NCBI GenBank assembly: GCA_001724265.1
Contig: MEDY01000039.1
Span: 53,166-117,165, forward strand
Source: Rhizaria sp. SCN 62-66
Taxonomy: Eukaryota; Rhizaria, unplaced
Direction: 5' to 3'
Length of the DNA stretch: 64,000 nucleotides
Part shown: one piece after another, positions 10,767 through 25,700 of the stretch
Position numbering within the stretch: the stretch's first letter is position 1
Layout: every line of letters starts with the position of its first letter
Position numbers and translations under genes: made by a program
Notes under the pieces: generated by a model
The model's database searches: none
Told to the model about the DNA's origin: nothing
Seen by the model: only the letters and a program-made list of their open reading frames with translations

Positions 10767-13700
10767 TTACAAGAGGTAGGTCCAAAGGAAGTGATGCACA
10801 CGATTCACAAACTCTTCCACCAAGTCCCTCTCATCGTCTTCATCTCCGTCATCCTCAACTCCATCCCACACTTCCTCATCCTCGGCCTCCGCCAATGACC
10901 ACAAGCGCTCGTCCTCGTCCTTCTCTTTCTTCCGATCACTGCTACTGCTACTGCTTGCCGCCGTAGAAGGCGCACGTTGCGGAGCTCCAGATGCGGTGTT
11001 GATGCCCGACGCTGCGCTAAAGGGAGCATTGAAGTTCGACCGCACAGCCTGATTGCGGTTGTCGTAAAAATCATCACGGACAGCTGTCTCAAGACCACTG
11101 CTGTAGCGTTGGCCTTGATGGCGTTGGTGCACTCCACGCTGCAGTTGCTGCGGCTGCTGCTGCTGTTGCGACATTGGCGACAGCGGTGGCGGCTGCTGCG
11201 ACTGCTGCTGCTGTTGTTCTTGTAGCTGCTGGCGCTGCTGAGCCCGCGCTTGCGCCCGTGCAAGCGCTGCCGTGCGCTGCGGCCGCGGCGCCCTATACTG
11301 CCACTCGCTGGCAACACGGCGGCGCCGGCACACAAACACCTGCAGCGGCGCGCCCGCACTCATCGCGCTATAGCTACTGTTCGCGACGGCGGGGGCGTAC
11401 GGCGGCATCGGCAGCGCGCCGCCACCTGCGACCGCGCCCGTCGTCGCAACAACAGAGCCTGACGCGGCAGTCGTCGCCGCGGTCGGCGTGTGCGCGAGCG
11501 TGATGATCACGTGCAGCATCAGCGACGGCAAGCGCGGGTGGAGAATGAACAGATGCTCTTGGCCCGGCACGGAGAGGTGGCGAATGCGTTGGTAGAGAGG
11601 CACGGACTCGATCGTGTTGCGGTAGTCGGCCAAGACCGGGGAAGCGCTTAGACGGCGCGCGGAAACACTGAGACTCAGACGAGGAGTAGCAGCGGCCGTG
11701 CGGCTCTTCGTCGTCGTCTGATAACCGCCGCCAAGGCTGTTGTTCCCCACAACACCAAACTGAGCGCCAGCTCCGGGATACAGCGACCGTGAGACCTGTT
11801 GTGACTCAAACCGCTGCCCCCATCCTCCACCAGTGCTGTTCGCCGCAGCTCCACTGTTGGCACTCGCGTTTGAGCTTGCATTGCTACCGTTCGGCTTCGC
11901 AGCTGCAGTGACCGACCGGCTGTACGCCCTGTGTGCCTTGGTTGCATTGCGCGCCGCGTCCGCGCCAGCCCTGGCCACAGTCGCTGCGACCGCCGTGACA
12001 GTCGCGTTCGCACTGTACGCCACGCGCATCGCCGTCGCGAACGCGTGCCAGAACACGTTGGCCGAGGCGGAGATCGCCACGGCACGCGCGAGCACGCGTC
12101 CCCAGTCCGCAGGCATGCGGTCCGCGCCTGCGCCCGCGGCCCCGCCGGCCGCCGCGCCCGCTGCAATGGCGGCAAGCGCGGCCGCAGCGTCGGCCGTGGC
12201 CAGCCCGGCGGCCGCGGCGTCGGCGGCCGCGGTGGCGACGGTGTTGGCCGCGGTGTGCGTGGCGTGCGCGGTGAAAGAGCGGACGAGGTCGCTGTGGGGC
12301 GTCAGCGCAGTCAGCGTAGCCAGAGCGGAAAGCGCGGGGTCGTAGTGCGTGATAGCGCGGCGCGGGCAGAGCGCGGCGAGAGCGCGCAACAGCAGCGCCG
12401 ACGGAAGCACGCGGGCGCCAGAGTCACTCACGCTGCTGCCGTCCATAGCTGCACTTGAGGGAGAGTGAAGTGAAGGCGGGGCGAGTGCAGGGTTCGCTGG
12501 CAGCGCGACTGCGGCCGCAAGCGCGATGTTGATCGGCTCAGTCTGCACGACAAGCTCAAGCGGTCGTGCGACAAGCTGTTGCGAAACCGCAGAGACAGGA
12601 CACAGTCCAACAGCAGATGGCGTTGATAATGACCGTGAGCAAGTGCAAGAGTCACAGTTACACTTGCACTCGCTACGGTCGGACTCAGCGCCGGAGCCGG
12701 AGCACTGAGCGACCGTGGGCGCCTGGCGGGTCGCGAGAGTGACCGTGAGCAGCGGCGTGCGCGCAGCCGCGCCTGCGAGCGCGGCCCACACAATGTCGCG
12801 CTGCCACAGCGCAAACATGCGGCGCAGCGCGGCGGACAGAGCGCGCGCGAGCGCGGGCGCGAAAGTGGCCACGAGAGCGCTGTGCAGCACTGTGGCGCGG
12901 TCGTGGCGGCCGCCAGTCAGCTGCTGCTGCTGAGACTTATCGCAGGTGTAAGCGGAGACAGAGGCGGGCGCCGAGAGCGGTAACTTGTCGTATGCGCTCA
13001 CAGCAGCAGCCTTTGCAGCAGTAATGTCGACAGCAGTGTCCGAGACAGCGGTGAACACACGCGTCTTCGCCGTGGCTGCGCTCGTGGTCTCATTGCTGGC
13101 GCTCGTAGCGGCGTTGCTATTGCCGTCCATCGCGGGGACCGTGAGCGGTGCCCAGGTGACCGTGAGCACCCACTCCACCCCAACGCCCCACCGCACTTTC
13201 CCGCCCTCAATGGCAACGGCGCGCGGCGCAAACCGCAGCAGCAGCGACACGTCCTCCTTCCCACTGTTGTTCGCGCTGCCAGAGGTGACGGCGAGCAGAG
13301 GCGGCACGCGCACGCCACACAACACGCCGCCCGAGGCCGCAGTGACCGTGAGCGCGGCCGTGAGCAGTGGACCCGCGTGGCAGGGCGAGGAAGGATCGGC
13401 GCGTGCGGTGAGGCCGAACTCGCCGGCGCGCGCAGTCGCGAAGCGCACAAACGCGGCGGCCGCGGCCTCGGCGGCGGCAGCTTCAGCTGCTGGTGGGCGG
13501 GATAGCGCAGCGTGAGACTGAGTGAAACCGTTGCTAAAGTTGCTAACACTCGCATCGTTGTTGCTATTAGAAGCACCAGGGAGGATAGAGGTAAGAACAA
13601 CAGGCGCCAACACAGCAAACGCCGCGTTATCAGCACTGTTAGAAACCCCGGAGGCACAAACCGCACTCGCAGTCGAGTTGGCAGCAGTGTTAGTAGACGA

Positions 13701-16700
13701 CGGTAACAGCGAAGGCGAAGGCGGGAGCAAAGGTGTGTGTGCGTCGCCCTTAATGCACACGGAGTCAACGCCAGAGGGGTGAGAGCCGGAAGCCCAGCCA
13801 GCGAGACTGCGCAGAGTGGGGAAGAGAGCCGCGATCGGGGCGGCTGCGGCCACGGCGGACTCGAGACCGCTCTGCAGCTCGTCGTGCGCTGCGCTACAGC
13901 TGCCACTGTCACTGCTAGCACCTACAGAGCTACTTGCGCTACCGGTGCTGCCGCTGTTGGCCGAAATGAGTCTGCATGTGTCAGGGTTTGTGGGCACCGA
14001 CGCGACGTTCGTCTTGGGCGGGAGCGCGACTACAGCGGGTGTGGCAAGGGGCAGCAACGGCACCAACGCAGTGCATTGCTCCACCATGGCTTCGAACACG
14101 ACCGCACGCATCATCCGACGCATGTCGTGCGTTGACACCGGCGCAGCGGCCGCGAGCGCGGTCGTGCAGCCACCGCTGGCGATGACACCGCCTGCGTTGG
14201 CCATGCCGCCGCCGCCGCCGCCGCCGGGGCCCGTGGAATGACCGTGAGCGGACGGCACGGGGGGCCGCACGAGGCGGCGCGCGGGCAGTGGGACGGGAGG
14301 CAACAGCGCCGCCGCGCCAGCACCAGCAGCGACAGGAGCAGTGACGTTGACGACAACACCGGAGCGTTGTAACTGCTTCGCCTGCTGGAGAGTAAGCAGC
14401 TGCGAGCGCGAGGGCGGCGGAGGACCGAAAAGGTCAGGAAACTGCGTGCGACACCGGATATGGTCGTGCTCACGCAGCACTTCCGACGTCAAGTTCTCGA
14501 TAAACACAATCGGACCCATGCCAGTCGTCACCACAGTGTACGCACCGCAACCACCTGTTCGCCCCACGGTGCTGGAGCCACCGCGCGCGCGCTTGGTACG
14601 AGTCAGCGCGGGGACTGTGAGCGCGCGGATCAACAGCGCCTCGCTGGGGCGGTCCTTGCCGGTTTCCGCGGAGGCAACGGACATGACGGCGAGATACTTC
14701 AGCGGCACGATCGAGCCGCCGTCGAGACTTGATTCGGCGTAGGCGTTGGCGGGCCGCGCCAGCAGCAGCTTGTCAGCGCCGGCGCGGGCAAACGCAGCCG
14801 AGAGATGCGCGGCGAGCGCGGCGGGCGGCGCCAGAGCGAGCAGAGAGGGATAAACGCCGGGCACAATCTGCTGCGGGAGCCCAGCGAGACGCATAAGCGA
14901 ATTAAAGCAGAAAGTGACGACGCCTGCAAGCGGGGGGAAGCCTGCTGCAGCGGCAGCGGCGGCCATCGAGGACAGCGACGGCGGTGGAAGCGCGGTCGGC
15001 GCAGCACGCGCGGTGGCAGCAAGGTGCGACGTGCGGTATGCCTTGTCCTGGTGCTGATCAAAGGCCTTGCTGCGCACGGCGTCGAAGGGCAGAGGTGGCA
15101 GCATGACTGTCGTCGCAATAAACCGGTCGCCGCACTCCGCAATCGCGGTGTTGCTTGAGTCAGAGAGCGAGCGAGAAAGCGGTGCATGCGTCTCCAGCGA
15201 GACTTCAATCAGGACTGATGCACCGTAGACAATCTTGGAGAGAAAGAAGCGGCGCGATGAACCAACCATCACAGTTGTCGCGTTCTCAGATGCGGCCGCT
15301 GTTGTACCGCTACTTGTAGCAGCAGCAGTCGTGGCGTTCGCTTGTTGTTGTTGCTGAAGTTGCTGCGCCTGCTGCTGTTCTTGCTGCTGCTGTTGAGCTT
15401 GCTGTTGCTGCTGTTGTTGCTGCAGTGTATGCGCAGACATCGCTGTCCCAGGCATCGCCATCCCGGGCCGGCCCCGGTTGAGCAGCCGCAGAGTCTGCAT
15501 CACAGGGATCCGCGCGCCACGGGCGGTCACGCCAGCGCCCGCCCCACCGGCGGCCGCGTTCAGCGCGCCGGCGCTAGCGGAGACGGAAAGACGCGCTGCC
15601 GCCGCTGCTGCCGCTGTTGATGAAGCAGCGGCCGAACCCGCACTGGTGGCAACTGATGACTGCGCACCTGCCGAGGCCGAAGGAGACTGGAGGTTAGCCG
15701 ATGGGAGTGGCTCAATCGTGTAGCCCTCGACCTCGTTTTTGGTGTCCACAGTGTCATCAAAAGCAATAACAATGGCACCAATGCGGGAGACAAGATGCTC
15801 AACAAACCGCAGCAACGCGCGTCGACTCCACGCCACGTCAGCACGCACACGCGCACTCTCGCTACTCTCAGTTGCTGTTGCAGTGTTGAGAGTGGGAGGC
15901 TTGTGCGCGCAACCGTGCGCCGCGGGTGTCACCGGGCGCGCAAAGGGCGAGTACACTGGGGCGCGGTAAGAGCCGCACACGCGCGACTGCTGCGCCAGCA
16001 CGGGTAGCCACGTCGCGCGACTGAGAGGCACGACACCCGCGGTCATAACGCCGGTGTACGTCGCACTGAGCGAAGGCAAGTCGCTTGCGGCTCCGGCTGC
16101 TGTGTGAACCCGAGCCGCGGGAGCAGCGGAAGCAGTGCCTGCTGCGGCGACGTTAGGTGCGCTTGTCGGAGCTGAGATGGAGGTAGGAGTAGCCGGCTGC
16201 GCGCTAATCGCGGCGCGCACGCGCGTGATAAACCCCATCGACATACGCAGAGGCAGTGCGGGGAGTATCTGTTGCTGCAACGTGCGAGTCGCAAGTGCGC
16301 CCCTCAACGCCGCCGCTGCAGCCGCAGATTCGCTCTCTGTGAGCCCGGGGTACTGAGCAAGGTTGGACGAGAACTTGTGCGCGCTCCACAGAGCCTCAGC
16401 GCGCGCAATAAGCACAACGCCAGCTGAAGCGGACATCTGCTCGCGGTCGAGCCGGCGCAGAGAAAGCATCGCAGCGGCAACGTGGCGCTGCGCGAGGTCC
16501 ATAGGCAAGCGCTCGAAGCCGCCAGCAAAGGCACGGCCGCGGATGTAGCGCACTGCACTCGTTGTTAAAGCGGCCGGAACAAGAGCTGTTGAGGTATTGT
16601 CGGCGTTTTGCGTCGGTTGAACTTCAGCGCGGACCCGCGGCTTCACTTCTTCGATCGCGCGCGCAATGCGGCGGAGCGGACCAGTGGGGCACCACAGCGC

Positions 16701-19700
16701 GCGGAGCTCATCCGCTGCGAGTGCTTGCAGTGCACGAGTGAAAGGCGCGCGCTTGACGAGAGTGCGGGCCGCGGTCGAGTCTGGCGTGCGGAGACCGCCA
16801 GTGCCCCAGGAGCAGGCGGCGTGGATTTGAGCTGTTGTCAACGCGGCGTATGAGTCGACGCGCTCGCACAGACTGCTTTCCGTGACGGCCAGAGGACTCG
16901 CCTGCGCAACTGGTGTGGCGGCAGATGTCGCCGCCGCGGCAGCAGAGGGCGCAGCGGTAATTTGAGTGAGAATGTCGGTGGGAGAGTACTCCTCGATAGC
17001 AGCGCCAGCGTCTGTCAGCAGCGTTGTCCCGCTCACAGCTCCGCTCACGCTAGATACGTTCGATGCACTATTTCCAGTCATGTGGGCGCCACTCGGCACT
17101 GTCGCCTTTGTCCCGGCGGGAACGGTGTTGGTTCCAGTGCGCGTCAGCACACTGCCGCAGAGCCAGGCAAACAGCGCACCGGCGCCGCCGTCGCCGCCGT
17201 GCGCAACGCGGACTGTAATCGCGCCCTCAGCCGCCGCTGTAGCGGCCGCAGCGTGCGGCAACGCCCAGCCAGCAAGATGCCACAGTGCCCGACGCGCGCG
17301 CTCAGTCTTAGGCGGCTCAGGGAACACGACATATGAGCCAATGTTGGCGAAAGTGAAGTAAGGCCGCGGTGCGCCCTCAAGCTCATTAACACGCGCCCAT
17401 GCAGCAGCAGCAGCGTCGCGCAAGGAGTCAACTTGGCTGAGCAAGATAGCACGCTCGTTTTCGATCAAAGCGGATCCAACGGATGAGTTGGCACCGAAGC
17501 GCGCCGTTGCGCCACCACGTGCATTGTTATTTTGAGCTGCGGCGGCCGCAGCGGCGGCAGCTGCGGCAGCAGCAGGCTTCCTCTTGCGTGCGACTGTGGC
17601 TGCGACGGTGAGGCCGTTTGCCTTAGCGAAGCGTTCGAGCTTCATCGCCGCCAAGAACGCGGCTGCAGTCGCATTGCGTGCCTCAGCGCGAGCCGAGAGA
17701 GCCATGGCCTGCTCCGGCGACAGCGTGGCAGTGCCGCGCACGGGGACCGAGAGCAGCGGAGGCGGTGCATTGCAATGTGAGAAGAGGCCGATCTTCTGAT
17801 GCAAGATGTTGTCGGTGAGGTTGTAGCGAGTGCCAGCCCATGCCAACAGCTTGTTGAGACGTGTCACAAGCGCGGTCACGGCGGCCGGTGACCAGTTAAG
17901 AGTGTACACAGTCAAGCGGTGGCCGCGGAGCAGAAGCAGACTCGCGGTGTGGCGCGGAAGCGAGACGGACCGCTGCTTGCCACTACTGTGACCGTGGCTG
18001 TGCGCAGAGTGACCGTGACTGTGCACAGAGCCGTGCTCGCCCGTAGCGTCGCTTGCGGCAGTGTTAGAGTTTGCGAACATAGACGGGATCGGTGCAGGGA
18101 CAATGACAGGCGGGAAAAGAGTGAGCTTCGAGTCCGTATGGAAACCGCCCAAGTGCACTGCAACGTCGACGTGTCCGCCAGAGTGATGGTGCAGCGGGGG
18201 CGCGCCAACACTGCCAGTGGCAGTCGCAGCGGTGCGCGATGACCCGAATGCGCCACGCGACTGCGCACCGCTGGTACCAGAGCTGCCAGAAACGCCAGAG
18301 CGAGCAGGTGACGCGCTGCGAGTATGGCCACCGGAAATGCTGCCTCTTTGTTGCGCGTTAGTCGCAACTGCGGCGGCAGCGGCGGCGCGACGAGCACCAA
18401 CGCCGCCATGCTGCTGTTGCTGCGCAGCGTGCGCCGCAGTGTTACTGTGAGACGACGGAGACGTCGCAGCGATATACGCGTCGCGGAACGCGAGTGCAGC
18501 ACCTGCGGGCACAGCGGCCGCAGCAGCGGCGGCCGCAGCAGCGGCAGCGCCGCCAGTCGCGCTCGATCTACCGCTGCCCGTGCTCGTCTGCGAGGACGGC
18601 GACGAGAAAAGCGACTGCGGCGACAGCGGGGCGCCCTCACACGACACTGCGGCAGCAGCAGCGGCTGCAGTCGCGACGGCGGCAGCGTCCGCAGCAGCCT
18701 TGAACCCGACCGCGGCCAACAGCGCCTCGAGCCCAGTGCCGGCCAGGATGGCGACCGTGCGCTCCGAGTCAAGCACAGCGGTTCCGCCGCGGCGCAGCCC
18801 GTTGTAACTGCCGCCCTTGCCAGCAGACCGCTTCGCTCCCGCAGTTCCAATACCAGATCCAGTGTTTCCACCAACTCCACGCGACGAAGCGTTTGGAGAG
18901 CGCGCTGCACTTGTGTGTCCGTCGGATGATAGTCTCGGAGGCGGAGAGAGCACGGCGGCGGCCTCCTCCGCAGTCGCGGGTGCCCACCAGCCGCAGTCAG
19001 TCTTGACCAGGCGGACCTTTGGCGAGTCAAACGTGCGCGTCGCCGACTCGAGCACGACCGCGATCGGCGGCGCCAGCAGTGCTTCCGCGGCGCCCGGAGG
19101 CGGTAGCGCGGCGGCGGCGACGGTGCTGCCTGCGGCGACGGCGTCGGCGAAGGTCGGTAGCGCAGCGTCGATGGCCCACGCGGGCAGCGCGACGCGGGCG
19201 GTTGCGCGCTGGACGCTGGGCGAGTGTTGGTGCACGGCGGAGGAGAGAACGTCGAGCAACGGCAGCAGAATGCGGTCACCAAACGCAGTGAGCGCCGGAG
19301 CAGGCTTCTGTGCAGAGTTGCTGCTGCCCGCAGCAGGCGGCTTTGCAGTGGGAGCACTTGGCGCTGGTGCTGCAGTTGTGGTGAGAGAGAGCTCAGAGAC
19401 GGGCGTGGCAGTGGCGGAGACCACTGCAGCGGGCGCTGGCGGACGTGCGATTTGCTGCGGCTGAGGCCGGATCATGCGGCTGAGCGCGGGCGGCATAAAG
19501 CGACCGCGGCCGCCTGCCATAGCAGCTGCCGCCGCAGCCTTCTGTTGTTGCTGCTGCGCTGTCATCCCCGCAGCACCGGGCACAGCTGACAGCGCGCCTG
19601 CAAAGGGAGACGTTGCGGCAGCAGCAGACGCGACAGGACTCGCCGTCGCCGCAAACGAGCTCACTGCAGATGCATCTGCTGTTGAGCCAGCAGCAACGAT

Positions 19701-22700
19701 CAAGCTGGAGCTGGAGCTGGTCTGAGAGGGCGAACCCGCAGCAACGGGAGCCGTAAGAGCAGAAGACATGAGGCGCGTGACCGCAAGCCTCTGCTCCCAC
19801 AGCAGCGTCTCCGCAAGATAATCATGCAGTGCGTGGTCTGCAGCAAGCGCCACGCGCTGCAACAGCGCTGCCGCATCGACACCAGTGGACGCGGTTGCAG
19901 TAGTCTGGCCCGCGGCTGCGCTCGCGTTGCCGCCACCAAAGGCCATCGACGCAGAGTGCTCATCCGCGCTGTCCGCAGTCGTGACAACTTCGATCACGAG
20001 CGCGTACTCACCGAGCGTTCCGGCCGACCACGAACGCACTGCGGCGGCCGCGGTGTCGGCTGCGAGCGCGGTCGCCGTCGCTGCCGCAGCATTCGCAGTC
20101 GCAGCGGCCGCAGCAGCAACGTACGGCGCGCAAGCCGCAGCGGCAGCCGCGATCGCTGCTGTTGACGAGGAAGACGATGAATGCGACGACCCAGATCCAA
20201 CGGCAGAACCAGCACCAGACGTTAAGGAAGCGCTGTTGGACGTCGCGTGCAACGAGGACCCAAAAGAGGAAGATGCGGAGCTTGCACCGCGGCGAGATGA
20301 ACGACTGCCGCCAGCGCTTGCGAGGGCCGCAGCAGCAGCGGCAGTCGCGGCAGCCGAAGCCTCGACCGCAGCTGAGTTGGCAGCGGCTGCATCTGCGGCG
20401 GCAGCGGCAGACAGCGCGGTTGCTTCCGCCTCTGCAGCACTTGCGAGAGTCGCGACAAAGCCGCGCTGGTGCGCCCTCTTAAGCAGCGGCGACACACGCG
20501 GCCGCGTCCGCACCACGTGGCGGCAGCCGCTCACCGTCGCGCCCATTGTACTGTTCGCGGGAGAGGACATGGCGGAAGGAAGCGCGAAGTCACCGTAGCC
20601 GATGACTGCGGTGACATCATCGTCATCCTCTTCGTCGTCGCTCTCAACAACGGTTCCGGTCGCAGCATCATTCGCGTCGACTTGCTTTGCCTTAGCAAGA
20701 GCAGCGCGTCTTGCGCGGGCCCTGCGGAGCTTGCGCCAGGCGCGCGACGCGACAACCGCGGCACAGACGCCCACGCCGCCAATGAACAATTCGCGCGGCA
20801 ACGGGGCCGGGGCAAGCCGACGCAGCGCAATCTGCGGCCCGCCAAGCGGCAAAAGCAGGTGTGAAAAGCCAGGGTCGCAGCGTAACAGCGCAGCGCCGAC
20901 GGACGCTGTGGGGGAAATCGTGTCGCCTGCAGCGACAGCAGCTGCAGCAGCGGCGGCCGCAGTGGTTGCTGCGGTGGAAGAGGCTGAGGTCGCGGAGATT
21001 GATGCCGAGGCGCCAGCAAGAGCGCGGGCAATGCTGCTACTGCTGACATTGCCACTAGAACTGTGAGAGCTCCCGCGAAACCCGCTGCCGCTGTTTGCAG
21101 CAGCGACACTGCCGCTTGTGACACTGCCGGCAACAGCGAGCGCGGTGGACGTCTGCGACTGCGCGAGCTGCTGCTGTTGCTGCTGCTGCTGCGGTTCAAG
21201 CAGCACGATCGAGTGATCGCGCGCGAAAAGCTCCGCGACCGTTCCCGCGACCGTGGCCGCCAGCCGAGGCGCGGGAACGCCGCCAGACTGCGTTCCGTGG
21301 CCGCCGTGGTCGTGAAGCCCGCGCGCCGCCTCAGCAGCGGCAGCGGCGGAGAGCGCGACCGCAGTGGAGTGGCCGTGCGCGGCGTCGGGCAGCACGAGTG
21401 TCGGCGCGGCAGTGGGGTTGAACGGGGGCACGATCGTGATGATGCCAAGAGGCAGTGGCGGCAGAGGCGGCGCAGGCGCCGTGTTCGAGTGCAAGAACGA
21501 GCCCTGCAGTGACAGCCCATCAGGCGATGTACGCTGAAGCTGCGAGAGTGGCAACAGTGACGAAGACAGCAAGCCACGGGACTTGGAGCCCGGTGACAGC
21601 CGAGTGCGTCCGCCTGCCGCGGCCTCAGCTGCAGCGACAGAAGCTGCTGCAGAGGCAGCGGTCTCGACACTTCGGCGGTGGCGGTCACGCTGGCGCTGCC
21701 GCCTCGCGCGCTGCCGCTGCACCGTGAGACGCTCTTCGGACGCCAGTGCCGCGGCTTCACCGCGCGCCGTGACTGTGGGCGTGCGCTCGACGATGAGCAC
21801 GGCGCGGTCAGAGAAGTCCTCGAGAACGGCGGAGGTGGCAGCGGGCTGGGTTAGCAGCGACTGTGGCGCACCAGCACCGGCGCCGGCGCCATCGGAAGCC
21901 GCAGAGACCGGCAGAGATGCCGGGGGCAGGACCGACCGCGCCAGGCGCTGCTGCGTCAGTGGTCCGCCGGTCAGGATGTGCGCCAAAGTCAACGCGCCGC
22001 CAGTGGACGCTGCAGTTGAGTTGCTGTTGTCCGCAGCAGTTGTTGAAGAGGTGGGAGACGGAGTGGTGCAAATCTGGCCTGTTGTCATCACGGACTCAAT
22101 CAGCGACGTGGCGACTGAGGGCGCAGACGCGATCGGTGCAGTGCCGTCACGACGAACAAGGCTCACAGTCACCAGCGCGAGGCCAGTGCCGAAGAAGCGT
22201 CCGCTGAGATCGGCCGCGGTGCCCGCGGTGCCACCGCCGCTGCTGCTCGCGCTGCCTGTGTTAGCAACTGCGGCGGCCGCTGCGGCGGCTGCTGCGTTGG
22301 TGGCCGTGGCAACCGCGGTGGCCGCGGCCGTCGATGCAGTGCCGACGGCAGATCCAGCAGCTGCGGCCGTCGCAGAGGCAGAGTCTGCGGCACCCTTGCC
22401 GCCAGACGTGCGGCAATAGGTGAACATAAGCTGATTCTGCGGCAGTGAAGAGGCAAGGTGGCCGCCGCACGCGCGAGCGGCTGGAGAGGGAAAGCCGTCG
22501 CCACTGGGCACTGGCAGCGTGTTCTGCAGCAGAGGCACCGGGAGGGTCCTAATTCCCGCAGAGCCGGTGCTAGTGCGGGACGATGTCGACAGCACACTCA
22601 CCTCACTGTTGGCGTCACTATCGGTGTGGTCATCGTGCTCGCACTCAATTCTAAGCGATTCGGGCACACAGTCCGGGAAAAGACTCCACTCGCTGCCCGC

Positions 22701-25700
22701 GCCGACCGCGCCCACACCGACCGCCCCGGTCGCTGCAGTTGGCGCGGTCGACGCGTCGCCCGCGGTCGAAGAGGCCGACGGGCGGAGACTGCGCCGGTCA
22801 GTGGTCGCCACCGCGATGGGCCGCAACACGTGCTCGAGCTGGTGCCGCAGCAGAGAGAGGAACAAGAACGGGTCTTTGACCACCAGAGGCGCGGTCTCAT
22901 CGCTGGTGCTCTTCGCACCGTCCGCAGCAGTGGCGGCGGTGGTGGACTCAGCGTCAGTTGTAGTGGCGTCGCCGTCGCTCGCAGTCGAGCCGCCACTGGC
23001 CGCAGCGGCAGCGGCAGCAGCGTCGAGCGCCTTGCGCCGGCGCCGGCCAGCCGCGCCCCCAGCGCCTGTGCTCGCCGCGGGACGCGCCTGCGGGATACCG
23101 AGCGGCAGCAGCGCGACGGCAGCGGGGACGGTGCCAGCAGGGCAAAGAGCGTCTAAGTCGTTGCAGCTGATCTTGACACGGGGGCCAGGCACAAGAGCTG
23201 CAGCGGCAAGCGCTGCGAGTGTGGCAGACTGCAGCCGTGCGCGGAGGCTCTGCATCAGACTCACTGTGACGCCGGTGCCGGGCCTGCGCAGCGAGCAGAC
23301 GCGCACGATGACGAAGCTCGTCGCTGCGGTGCCCATCGTTGGCATCGCAGTCAAGCCACGCGTCTTGCGCCGCAGCGGTCCTGCGCTCAAAGGCTGTTGC
23401 GACCCACCGCTAGAGCTGTTCGTGTCGTCCTGGAAGGTCGAAACCGCAGTCACCATGTCGTGCTCGTCGATCGTCGTGACAAACGAGCCGCGCTGGCTCC
23501 GCAGCAGTGCCTGCGACACACTCAGCGCCAGCGGCTGTCCCGGCACAGCCTCAACGGGCGTTCCAAGTGCGTCAAGCACCGCGGGGCCGTGCAGCGCGGC
23601 AACGTGGAAATAGCTCACTTCGCCCACAGCGTCGTCGCGGTGTACGTACAGTCCGCGCCGGTTGGTGACCGTGAGCGGGAACAACGCGCTCGACGCCAGC
23701 GACCGCAGCGCATCGCCCGCGACGCGGTCGTGCACAGGAATAAGACACAGACATGACAGCGAGCACGCGAGCGAGCCGGGCGACGGCTGCGGTGGCGTTG
23801 CCATGAACCGACTAGCAATGACACCACTCACGAGCACTTCACGCCGGCGCTCGTCCTCGTACTCGCGGCGGCGGCCGAACGCGAATCCACCGCCAGCGCC
23901 GAGGTCCATACCAGCTGCTGCTGCAGCAGCAGTGGCCGCTGCAGCAGCTGCAGTTGTGCGCCTGGGCGCGCGCGTGGTCGCTCCACCGGTCAACTTGCCG
24001 CGGTTGCCGGTAGTGGCTGTGGGCGTCGGCGGCACCATTGCGGCCTGCTTTTGCTCAAAGATAAGCCGCCTGAGCGAAGACGCGCCGTGCGAGGAGGCGA
24101 AGGCGTCCCACGGCGACTGGACCTGGCTGGCGTCCGTCGGCGCAACAGCAGGCGGCGGCGGGACAAGCAACGCGGAGCAACGACGTGTGCGGTAGAGCTT
24201 GGCAAGAAGGCACTGCTGGTTGATGATACGGACAGCAGCAAGCAGTGCGGTCAGGGTTTGCGAGAGAATGCGATCAACGTACTGCAGAGGCAGTAGAGTC
24301 GTGTGCAAGTACACGCTGACGTACACGACGTGTGGTGTAATAGGGTCAAAGAGAGCTGACGGGCGCAAGTCTAAATCGACCTTGTCGGCCTCGCAGTCAG
24401 GCGTCTCGTCAGAACTCGTCGCAGGCTCACTGTTCGAGCTATAGCCGGAGCCGGAGCTCGAGCTCGAGCTGACGGTCGCACTGTTTTGCCCAGTTTGCGT
24501 TTGGGCGGCACTGTTATTCACGTTGCTGGTGGCAACACTCTTTGTGCTTGAGGGCGTGATAGATGCAGCAGCCGCAGCAGCGGCGGCCGCAGCGGGCGAT
24601 AGCGTCGCGGTAAGCGCAGAGTCCATGTGACAGGACTGGCACATGACATCGTCCGAGCTCGAGACATTACTGCTACTGCTGTTGCCAGCCGTTGCAGAAG
24701 TTGCGCCAGTCCACAGAGGCAGATCAGCGAGATCGAAGGCGGCGGGAAGCACGGCTGGCAGAGTCGGCAACGGCGGTGGCAAGGTGCCAGGCCGCATAGA
24801 GTCGTGCGTGTCGATAAACAGCCAGAAAGGACGCGCACTGCTTCCCTTCTCAATCGCACTCGCGCCCGCAGTTGTAGCAGGAGTGCCGCTCGTGCTGGAG
24901 CGCGACGGGGGATTGAGATAAAGCATAGGCCGGCCTTGATAGTGAACCGCGGAGAATTGCAGCGCAGCGCCGCTTTCTTCAGCTGCAGCTGCGGCAGCTG
25001 CCGCTGCAGCCGCGTCATCGCCAGCACCTGAGAAAACGTTGGAAATATCAAGTGCCGCATTCGTACCGTGGCGGTAGACGAGACTGGTAGCACGGAGCAC
25101 TGCTGATGGCAACAAAGTCAATGCATGCTCGCGCGCAGCGGGCAAGAACGTAATCGGGAGACGGAACGAGTAGGCTGCGGGAGCTGAAAGCTGCTTCAAA
25201 TACTTGAACACGGAGTTGATCGTGTCTGTAGACAGCGTTGTGGCGCCGTTATTCACCGTCTCAGTTGCCGCCACTGTCGCTGCGCTCGTGTCGATGCTGT
25301 TCGACATCGCAGTTGCAGCAGCAGCGGTGGTCACACTGCTGCTCGTGCTGGAGTTCGCACCAAGCGGGAACGCAATATCGAGCAACTTCAACAGAGCCTC
25401 ATCAGCAACAAGTGCAGAGATACGGGTCGACAGCCGGCGTGCAAGCGCGCTGACGCACGGGTGAATGCACTCTTCAGTGTTCAATGAGTGATGCTGACGC
25501 TGGTTGCCAACACTCGCGTTCACACCAGCAGTACCAGCGGCGCGAGAGTGAGTTGCATCTGACTGGGGAGAATCTAAGTACACGCGCGGTACGTTAGCGT
25601 CCCAGTGATACACCCACTTGTCAGTCAACACTTCACTCGCGCCACCGCTCACCGCAGCCGATGTTGACTTTGGCTTCAGCGCACCATTGTGATCGCGCTC

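Noticed and set aside
17912-19357. 481-codon minus-strand frame overlapping the SZT2-like gene in another frame
   Set aside because: Arg/Ser/Leu-rich composition typical of a frame-shifted shadow; no domain seen.
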